Origin: DASQFD01 sp035633255 | GTDB taxonomy: Bacteria > Actinomycetota > Actinomycetes > Actinomycetales > Dermatophilaceae | DNA: 21,920 nt | Assembly: GCA_035633255.1 (NCBI GenBank) | Contig: DASQFD010000076.1 | Span: 1 to 21,920 of the forward strand | Reading direction: 5' to 3' | Shown: positions 1-7,045 of the stretch, piece by piece | Position numbering within the stretch: position 1 is the stretch's first letter | How the letters are laid out: every line of letters starts with the position of its first letter | Made by a program: the position numbers and the translations under genes | The notes under the pieces: model-generated | What the model saw: only the letters and a program-made list of their open reading frames with translations | Databases searched by the model: none | What the model was told of the DNA's origin: nothing

Positions 1-114
1 GATCTGGACCCCGAGGAGGATGGCGGAGGGCTGCTTGCGCACCAGCGCCTGGTAGCGCTGCATCCGGGTGGGCTGCAGCGCCCGGAGGTCCTCGTCGTAG
101 GTGCCCATGACCAT
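1..114 (-). CDS. 5' end of an unrecognised protein gene (partial)
   Basis: A minus-strand reading frame opens with ATG at 114-112 and runs 38 codons without a stop to the left edge. It starts MVMGTYDEDLRALQPTRM and ends at the edge with a hydrophobic stretch ILLGV, which could be the beginning of a membrane segment. I chose this start because a TAAGGT hexamer lies 7 bases upstream (122-127), the same leaderless arrangement seen at other genes here; a second in-frame ATG two codons later is possible, and AAGGTG in the same place could also act as a weak ribosome binding site. The gene lies 75 bases beyond the stop of the giant surface protein on the same strand. I do not recognise the family, and too little is present to assign a role. 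Confidence 0.55.
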   Translation of the reverse strand, partial: MVMGTYDEDLRALQPTRMQRYQALVRKQPSAILLGVQI

Positions 115-121
115 GCAGGAC

Positions 122-127
122 ACCTTA
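122..127 (-). promoter_or_regulatory. -10 hexamer for the partial left-edge gene
   Basis: TAAGGT on the minus strand fits TANNNT and ends 7 bases before the ATG at 114, so transcription would begin at or beside the start codon. No convincing -35 is visible. The call rests on the same pattern recurring at six other genes in this window. Confidence 0.4.
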
Positions 128-189
128 GGCCGGTCGCCGTCGCCACGATCCCCTGAATCGGCAGTCGCTGCGCCACCGGTCGGGCCGGG

Positions 190-3100
190 TCAGCCCTGAC
201 CGGAGGTCCGGCGTCGCCGCGACGCCACCGTGGCGGCACCACCGAGCCCGACGAGGAGCACCCCGGCCGCGAGCAGCGAGCCGACCTCGAGCCCGGTGAG
301 GGCCAGCGGCGGGCCTTCCGTCGGCGACGTGGGAGGCGGTGCGGCACCGGGCGGACGCACCGGCGCGCACGCGTCGGCGCCCGACCCCCCGTTCGGGCCC
401 TCGACCGCCGCGAGGTTGAGCAGCCCGGTCCCCTCCTCGCTGCCGGCGACCGTGCAGTCTCCGGCGGCGACGGTCAACGTGCCCGGCACCGTGGCACGCA
501 CCGTCACCGCGAAGACGTGCTCTGCTCCGGCGGCCAGCGGGACGTCGGCCGCGACCACGGTGTCGTCGACGCCGTCCCAGCCGTCGTTGACCGTCACGCC
601 CTGCGGGCCGGTCACCGAGGCGTCGCGAACGACGATGCCCGTTCCGAAGAACAACGCGTCGGCAAGCCCGTAGACCGTCGAGGCGCCGATGCCCACGGTG
701 TCCTCGTTGCGGACGACGAGGTCGTACCGCACCGTCCACCGACCGCCCCCGTCGTCCGTGGCGCTGCGGACCCGCTTGCTGACCGTCGGGTCCTCCGGCT
801 GGTCCCGGTTGACGATCGTGCAGGTCGCGGACCCGCCGTTCACCACCGTGACGACCGCGCCGTCGAGGCTGCCGCCCTCGCACGACCACTCGCCCGCGAG
901 ATACCCGTCGGGTCCCTTCTCCGTGAGCGTGTAGGCGCCCGCCGCGACCCGGGCGCCGGTCACCCCCTCCGAGCCCGTGGCGCCCGAGACGGACCTCCCG
1001 TCCGCGGTCGCCGTGAGGGTCCAGTCGGCCGGTCGACCGCTGGAGTCCCAGTCGTTCACGACCTCCTTCACCAGCGTCAACCGGGCCGGCTGGTCGCGGT
1101 TGATGACCGTGCAGGTCGCGGAGTCGCCCAGCCTCAGGGTGAGCGTCGAGGCGTCCAGGGCGCCGCCCTCACAGGTCCAGTCGTCGGCGGCATACCCCTG
1201 CGGGCCACCTGACTCGGACAGCTCGTAGGCGCCGGCGTCGACCGCGACGTCCGTGACCTCCTCGCTGCCGGTCGCGCCGGACAGAGGGGTGGGACCGTCG
1301 GCCGACAGCGCCCAGTCGCCGGGCTGGGCCGCGCCGCCCCACTCGTTGACGACCTCCTTGACGAGCGTGAGGGTCGCCGGGTTGTCGTCGTTGACGATGG
1401 TGCACCTCGCCGACTCCGTGATCTTCAGGGTGAGCTGGTCGTCCTCCAGCGACCCACCGTCGCACTGCCACTCTCCGGCGGTGTAGCCGTCCGGGCCACC
1501 GTTCTCGGCCAGCGTGTAGGCGCCGGCGGGGACCGGGACGTCGGTGACCGCGGCGGTGTCCGTCACGCCCTCGACGACGGTCTCGCCCGCGGTCGCCGAC
1601 AGCGTCCAGTCTCTCGCTGCGGCGCTGCCGCCGCCGTCGTTGACGACCTTCTTCACCAAGGTCAGGACCGCGGGCTGGTCGCGGTTCACCACGCCGCAGG
1701 TCGCCGCCTGGCCGATGGACAGCGTCACGGTGGCGCCGTCCAGGGCGCCGCCCTGGCAGGTCCAGTCACCGGCGACATAGCCCTCCGGACCGCCGCTCTC
1801 GGACAGGTCGTAGTCGCCCGCACGGACGGCCACGGAGGTGACCGCGTCGGTGTCGGTGACCCCGGAGACCCCCTGCTCGTCGCCGGTCGCGCTGAGGGTC
1901 CAGTCAGTGCGCTCGCCCGGGCCGTTCCACGTGTTCACGACCTGCTTCTGCAGGGTGAGCCGGGGCGGGATGTCGGAGTTCGTGATCGTGCACTCCGCCT
2001 CCTCGCCGAGCCCGAGCACGAGCTGGTCTCCCTCCAGCGTCCCGTCACCCGTGCACGTCCAGTCCGAGGCGGTGTAGCCGGCCGGCCCCCCGGACTCCGT
2101 CAAGGTGTAGGTGCCCGCGTCGACCTCCACGTCGGTGACCCCCGGGGACCCGTGCGTCCCGCTGAGCGGCGTCGGTCCCCCGGCGCTCAGCGTCCACTGC
2201 GTGCGGTCGGCCGTGCCGCCCCAGTCGTTGCGGACCTGCTTGAGGAGCGTGAGCCGGGCGGGGACGTCGGTGTTCGTGATCGTGCACACCCCGGACTGGC
2301 CGGAGTCGAGGGCGACCGAGGCGCCGTTCTGGGTGCCGCCGACGCAGGACCAGCCCGAGGCGGTGTATCCCGGGGGGCCGCCGGACTCGGCGAGGTCGTA
2401 CGTGCCCGCGTCGACCGCCGCACCGGTCACGGGCGGGGTGTCGACGACTCCCGAGATCGGCGTCGGCCCGTCGGCCGCGAGAGTCCACTCGGTCTTGGCC
2501 GCGGTGCCGCCGTTGTCGTTGACCACTGCCTTGATGAGGGTGAGCCGCGCCGGAAGGTCCCGGTTCGTCACGGTGCAGGTGACGTCCTCGCCCTCGGCAA
2601 GGGTGACGGTGGTCCCGGTGAGGGAGCCGCCCACGCAGCGCCAGCCCAGGAACTCGTAGCCGGGCGGGCCGGACTCGGTGAGGTCGTAGGCCCCGACCTG
2701 CACGGGCGCCGATGTCACGGCCGCCGAGTCGGTGACCCCGGCGATGGGAGTCGGCCCGTCCGCCGAGAGGGTCCAGTCCTGCGCGCCGGCGGCGCCTCCA
2801 TGCTCGAGGACGAGGTTCTTGACCAGCGTGAGTCGCGGCACGACGGCTGTGTTGGTGATGGTGCAGACGGCGTTGCCGCCGGAGGCGATCGTCACCCGGT
2901 CCGCGTCGACGACGCCGCCCTGGCAGACCCACGCACCGGGGTCGAAGCCGGAGGGCCCGGACTCGCTCAGGACGTAGGACCCGGAGAAGATCTCCACCCT
3001 GTCCACGCCGCCCGCGGTCGTCGGGTCGCCGTTCCCGTTGACCGGGTCCTGACCCTCGATGTCGTCGGGTGTCGCGGTCAGCGTCCAGTCCGATGGCACT

Positions 3101-6100
3101 CGACCGGTTCCGGCCTCCTCGCCGTCGACGACCTTGACGAGCGTCAGCCGGGCCGGCTGGTCGGAGTTCACGACGGTGCAGGTGGCGGACTGGCCCACGG
3201 CGAGGGTGACCACGGCGCCGGACAGTGAGCCGGCCGTGCAGGCCCAGTCGGAGGCGAGGTAGCCGCCGGGCCCGCCGGACTCCGAGAGAGTGTACGCGCC
3301 GGCGTTCACCTCGACGCCGGTGACGGCCGCCGTGCCGGTCGTCCCGCTGATCGGCGTGGGCCCGGCTGCGGCCAGGGTCCACCCGGTCTCGGTCGCCGTG
3401 CCGCCGTACGCGTTGTCCACGCGCTTGACGAGCGTGAGGCGCGCCGGGGTGTCCCTGTTCGTGATCGTGCAGGTGGCCGACTGGCCCACCGTCAGCGTGA
3501 GCCGGGCGCCGGCGAGGGCGCCGCCCGTGCAGGACCAGGCGGAGGCTTCGTACCCCGCGGGGCCCGCGGACTCGGACAGCGTGTAGGCGCCGGCCCGGAC
3601 CGCCACGTTGCTGACCGCGGGCGTCTCGCTGACACCCGACAGTGGGGTCGGCCCGGCGGCGGACAGGGTCCAGTCCGAGGCCGTCGCCGCCCCGCCGTGG
3701 GTGTTCTCGACGCGCTTGAGCAGCGTCAGTCTGGCGGGGGTGTCGGTGTTGGTGATCCGGCACGTCGCCACGCCGCCTGGCGCGATCGAGACCCGCGTGC
3801 CGTCCACGGTGCCGCCGGTGCAGGCCCACCCTGAGGCGACGTACCCCGCCGGCCCTCCGGACTCGGACAGCGTGTAGGAGCCCGAGGGCACCGACGCGTT
3901 CGTCACGGCCGGCGCCCCCGAGGTCCCGGTGATCGTGGTCGTGGCCCCCGCGGCGGTGAGCGTCCAGTCCTGGCGGGCCGCGGTGCCTCCGTTGTCGTTG
4001 ACCACGTCCTTGATGAGGGTCAGCGTCGCCGGACGATCGCGGTTGGTGAAGGTGCAGACGGCCTCACCCAGCGGCGGCACCGTGACCGTGTCACCCACTC
4101 TGTTCTCGACCGACGTGCACGCCAGCGACACCCTCTCGTAGCCGGCTGGCCCCGACTCGCTGAGGGCGTAGGCCACCCCGGGCCGGACCAGCCCGGCGGT
4201 GCCCGTCGTCGAGCCGGTCACCGTCACCGGCGGCAGGCCGGCGGGGAAGGTGCCGGTCGGCGTCGCCGTCAGCGACCAGTCGGCCGGCACCGCCCGGCCG
4301 CCGTTGACGTTCTCCACGACCTTGCGCAGGGTCAGGCTCGCCGCCTGGTTGGTCGCCGTGCAGCGCACCCGGGCGCCGAGGGGCACGTTGACGCCACCGT
4401 TGAGGCCGTCGGAGAAGCCGGGGATCACGGCCCCGGCTGCCGTCACCTCCACGCAGGACATCGAGCCGGTCGACAGCGGGTTGGCCTGCAGGTCGGTGCG
4501 TCGGTCCACCTGGGCGTAGCGGGGGTCCCCGCCGGACTCGGCGAGCTGGTAGGTGACGTTGGGGGTCACCTCGACGTTGGTGGCGCCCACCGAGCCGGAT
4601 GCGCCGACGGGGCCCGCCAGCGCGCCGGTGGGCGCGATCGCCCGCAACGTCCACGACTGGGGCACCGCCGGGCCGCCCTCGACGCTCTTGGCGAGGGAGA
4701 GGAGCGACCGGCACGTGACGGCGTTCGTCACCCGGTAGGTGTTGGCGCCGGCCACCAGTGTCGCGGTGTAGGGCAGCGCCGCGGAGACCGCGACGCCGTT
4801 GGCGGTGGTCACGCGGCTCGAGGTGACGGTGCACAGGTCGCTCGGGAGGCGCACGGTCTCGCTGACGGTGGTCCGGTCACCCGCCGAGAAACCTCCGCGC
4901 ACGTCGCCCCACCCTTCCTCGGTGGCGCCCGCAGCGCCGGGACCGGTGAGGGACAGCTGGGCCTGGAACCCGCCGGGCTGGCGACCGTCGAGGTAGGTCG
5001 TGCCGTTGATGACCCACGTCTTGTCGACCTGCACCGAGGCAGGCGGTACCGGTGCCCGGTTGTAGATCGTGCAGCTCACCGCGGCGGTGCTCGGCGCGGT
5101 GATCCGGAAGCCGGGCTGGCCCACGGCGCTGTCGTTGGTCACCGCGACCGTGGACCCGTCCAGGAGGTTGCGGCACACCGCGTTGTTCCCGGCCTGGGTC
5201 ACGAGGGTGAACCCCGACTGCTGCCTCTCCCGAATCGTCACTGAGGCGGACGTCGTGCCACCAGGGAAGGTCAGCGGGAAGTTGACGGACCCGGTGCCGT
5301 CGCCAGTGGTCGTGCGGGTGGCCGGCAGGCCGCCGATCCCGCTCGTCGCGGTGGTGCCGTCGAAGGCCCAGCCGCCACCGGCGGGGGTGGCGCCGGTGAC
5401 GTTCTCGCCGGTGTTGCCCGAGGGGACGATCTGCTTGACCACCGAGACCGAGCCGGTGCAGTTGCCGAGGGCGAGGGCGCGCAGCGCCTGGGCGGCGGCC
5501 TCGTACGTCGGCGACTGGAAGTAGTCCGAGTTGAGCGTCGGACCGGAGATGGCGCGCAGGTTCACGCCGGTGGCAGGGTCGTCCACCCCCGCCCCGACAC
5601 CCGCGGCGATGACGCGCGTGCCCTTCGCCTTGATGGCGTTCGCGCTGAACACCCCGTTCTCGACCTCGCGGAAGCGGGTGAAGCTGCCGGGCCCCTCGGC
5701 GGGCTCGCTGTAGAACGACGGGTTGCCGTCGGTGATGACGACCGCGACGTCGGGTGTCTCGCCGGCAGCGACCGCCGCGAGTCCGCGGTCCCAGTTGGTC
5801 CCACCCGAGGCGGTCCACGTGGCGTAGCGCGCCTTGAAGACGTCCGCCTGTGCCTGGGTGGAGACAGACGTCAGCGAGGGGTAGTTCTGCGTGGCGTTCA
5901 CGGCCGGGGAGACCGTCGAGAAGGAGTAGAGCGACATCCGCGACGGGGTGCCGACCAGCGAGTTCACCAGGGTGTTGGCCGCCGCGCGCAGGTTCGGCAC
6001 CGCGGCGCCGACGGATCCGGAGAGGTCGAGCAGGAGCGCGACGTCGAGGCCGCACTGCGCGGGGGGCGTCGGGTTCACCCGCGACTGTTGCCACACGCCG

Positions 6101-6942
6101 CCCGAGGCGACCCGGTTGGTCGACCCGGAACCGACCATGAACTGGTTCGTGGACGAGTAGGTCGTCCCACCTCGCAGCTGGGTGCCCGTCTGGAACACGT
6201 ACGGGTCGGCCTGCGAGCCGCTGCCGTCGGCGTTCCCCGTGCGGAGCGAGGTGTTGACCGTCCAGCCGCTCGGGGCGCTCACCTGCCGCACGTAGAACCG
6301 GCGGTCCCGGTTCGCACCGCCGCCGCCCGTGTTGGGGACCGTGATGCTGCAGTCGCCGTCCGCGTCGGCGGTGCAGGTGTATGCCGCCGTGCCGCCCGTC
6401 GCCGCGTCGAAGAAGCCGAGAACGACACCGGGCAGCGGCGTCACCCCGTCCACGCCGGACCGGTCGGCCCCCACCTTGACCGTGACGACCGAGGAGGTCG
6501 GGGTCGGCACCGGGATGGCGAGCGGAGCGACCGGGGCCGCGAGGCGGCTGGTCGAGCGACGCGGAGCCGGCGTGGGCTCGGCCGAGGTGGTCGGCTCCCC
6601 GGTGGCGGGCGCTTCGGCGGAGGACTCGCCCCCGGCCGGGGCCTGGCTCGCCGATGCGGCGCCGGAGGGGCTCGAGGACGCCGTCGCCCCCGGCGCCTCC
6701 TGCTCGGCGCTGGGAGGCGAGCCGGTGGCCGTGGGGGCCTGCGCCGGGCCGCCGGACGAGGACGGCCCGACGGTGGGACTGCCGGTGGAGGAGGGGCTGG
6801 GCGTGGACGCCGGTGCCGCCAGCGCGGCGGTCCCGGGTGCGCTCAGGGCGAGCGCCCCGGCAGCAAGGACGGGCAGGAGGCGACGCGTCACACGCCGGGC
6901 GGAGCTCCGGCCAGGGCGGTCCCTCGGGCCTAAGGGGCGCAT
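190..6942 (-). CDS. Giant VWA/SpaA-repeat surface protein with sortase signal
   Basis: This 2250-residue protein is predicted to be secreted and attached to the cell wall. A signal peptide spans residues 1-43 (RR-rich start, hydrophobic core, ALAA end), then a Ser/Thr/Pro/Glu/Ala-rich stalk to about 140. A SpaA-like domain covers about 147-270. A von Willebrand A domain covers about 298-490 with an intact metal site: DLSGS at 306-310, the Thr of SGGTNWD, and ITDG near 404. Three divergent Ig/SpaA-like domains follow (about 495-869), then twelve homologous ~98-residue repeats (870-2049), a DUF11-like domain, a Pro-rich linker, and LALTG (2213-2217) with a membrane segment and RRRR tail. LALTG fits the LAXTG signal of class E sortases. 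The ATG follows GATGAGGA at a short spacing. Binding partner is unknown; adhesion or a pilus-like rod is inferred from the architecture. Confidence 0.9.
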   Translation of the reverse strand: MRPLGPRDRPGRSSARRVTRRLLPVLAAGALALSAPGTAALAAPASTPSPSSTGSPTVGPSSSGGPAQAPTATGSPPSAEQEAPGATASSSPSGAASASQAPAGGESSAEAPATGEPTTSAEPTPAPRRSTSRLAAPVAPLAIPVPTPTSSVVTVKVGADRSGVDGVTPLPGVVLGFFDAATGGTAAYTCTADADGDCSITVPNTGGGGANRDRRFYVRQVSAPSGWTVNTSLRTGNADGSGSQADPYVFQTGTQLRGGTTYSSTNQFMVGSGSTNRVASGGVWQQSRVNPTPPAQCGLDVALLLDLSGSVGAAVPNLRAAANTLVNSLVGTPSRMSLYSFSTVSPAVNATQNYPSLTSVSTQAQADVFKARYATWTASGGTNWDRGLAAVAAGETPDVAVVITDGNPSFYSEPAEGPGSFTRFREVENGVFSANAIKAKGTRVIAAGVGAGVDDPATGVNLRAISGPTLNSDYFQSPTYEAAAQALRALALGNCTGSVSVVKQIVPSGNTGENVTGATPAGGGWAFDGTTATSGIGGLPATRTTTGDGTGSVNFPLTFPGGTTSASVTIRERQQSGFTLVTQAGNNAVCRNLLDGSTVAVTNDSAVGQPGFRITAPSTAAVSCTIYNRAPVPPASVQVDKTWVINGTTYLDGRQPGGFQAQLSLTGPGAAGATEEGWGDVRGGFSAGDRTTVSETVRLPSDLCTVTSSRVTTANGVAVSAALPYTATLVAGANTYRVTNAVTCRSLLSLAKSVEGGPAVPQSWTLRAIAPTGALAGPVGASGSVGATNVEVTPNVTYQLAESGGDPRYAQVDRRTDLQANPLSTGSMSCVEVTAAGAVIPGFSDGLNGGVNVPLGARVRCTATNQAASLTLRKVVENVNGGRAVPADWSLTATPTGTFPAGLPPVTVTGSTTGTAGLVRPGVAYALSESGPAGYERVSLACTSVENRVGDTVTVPPLGEAVCTFTNRDRPATLTLIKDVVNDNGGTAARQDWTLTAAGATTTITGTSGAPAVTNASVPSGSYTLSESGGPAGYVASGWACTGGTVDGTRVSIAPGGVATCRITNTDTPARLTLLKRVENTHGGAATASDWTLSAAGPTPLSGVSETPAVSNVAVRAGAYTLSESAGPAGYEASAWSCTGGALAGARLTLTVGQSATCTITNRDTPARLTLVKRVDNAYGGTATETGWTLAAAGPTPISGTTGTAAVTGVEVNAGAYTLSESGGPGGYLASDWACTAGSLSGAVVTLAVGQSATCTVVNSDQPARLTLVKVVDGEEAGTGRVPSDWTLTATPDDIEGQDPVNGNGDPTTAGGVDRVEIFSGSYVLSESGPSGFDPGAWVCQGGVVDADRVTIASGGNAVCTITNTAVVPRLTLVKNLVLEHGGAAGAQDWTLSADGPTPIAGVTDSAAVTSAPVQVGAYDLTESGPPGYEFLGWRCVGGSLTGTTVTLAEGEDVTCTVTNRDLPARLTLIKAVVNDNGGTAAKTEWTLAADGPTPISGVVDTPPVTGAAVDAGTYDLAESGGPPGYTASGWSCVGGTQNGASVALDSGQSGVCTITNTDVPARLTLLKQVRNDWGGTADRTQWTLSAGGPTPLSGTHGSPGVTDVEVDAGTYTLTESGGPAGYTASDWTCTGDGTLEGDQLVLGLGEEAECTITNSDIPPRLTLQKQVVNTWNGPGERTDWTLSATGDEQGVSGVTDTDAVTSVAVRAGDYDLSESGGPEGYVAGDWTCQGGALDGATVTLSIGQAATCGVVNRDQPAVLTLVKKVVNDGGGSAAARDWTLSATAGETVVEGVTDTAAVTDVPVPAGAYTLAENGGPDGYTAGEWQCDGGSLEDDQLTLKITESARCTIVNDDNPATLTLVKEVVNEWGGAAQPGDWALSADGPTPLSGATGSEEVTDVAVDAGAYELSESGGPQGYAADDWTCEGGALDASTLTLRLGDSATCTVINRDQPARLTLVKEVVNDWDSSGRPADWTLTATADGRSVSGATGSEGVTGARVAAGAYTLTEKGPDGYLAGEWSCEGGSLDGAVVTVVNGGSATCTIVNRDQPEDPTVSKRVRSATDDGGGRWTVRYDLVVRNEDTVGIGASTVYGLADALFFGTGIVVRDASVTGPQGVTVNDGWDGVDDTVVAADVPLAAGAEHVFAVTVRATVPGTLTVAAGDCTVAGSEEGTGLLNLAAVEGPNGGSGADACAPVRPPGAAPPPTSPTEGPPLALTGLEVGSLLAAGVLLVGLGGAATVASRRRRTSGQG
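796..4335 (-). repeat. Twelve tandem prealbumin-like domain repeats inside the surface protein
   Basis: Twelve units of about 291-315 bp each encode one domain. Each starts LTLxK, has a central YxLxE motif usually followed by SGGPxGY, then WxCxGG, and ends CTxxN followed by a short DQPAR-like linker. Lys, Glu and Asn sit where SpaA/CnaB-type domains form Lys-Asn isopeptide bonds helped by Glu, and all twelve units keep these three residues. Two cysteines per unit are also kept. The first and fifth units are the longest and most divergent. Units differ throughout at the DNA level, so this looks like an old, selected array rather than recent slippage. Confidence 0.88.
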
Positions 6943-6989
6943 GGGTCCTCATCACGACGGGCGAGACCGGGGGTGCCTCGCTGGGCGTC

Positions 6990-6995
6990 ACGCTA
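6990..6995 (-). promoter_or_regulatory. Possible -10 hexamer for the surface protein gene
   Basis: TAGCGT on the minus strand lies in the 103-bp gap between ftsK and the surface protein gene and would give a leader of roughly 40 bases ending in the GATGAGGA ribosome binding site. No good -35 is visible. Confidence 0.25.
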
Positions 6996-7045
6996 GTGCT
7001 CCTCCACCACTTTCGCATCACCTCCGCCGCGGTGCAGCGCGCCCC

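Noticed and set aside
4877..7021. A 714-codon minus-strand frame overlapping the N-terminal third of the surface protein
   Set aside because: It is a shifted reading of the same DNA with Arg/His-rich low-complexity content; the main frame has a signal peptide, VWA motifs and repeats.
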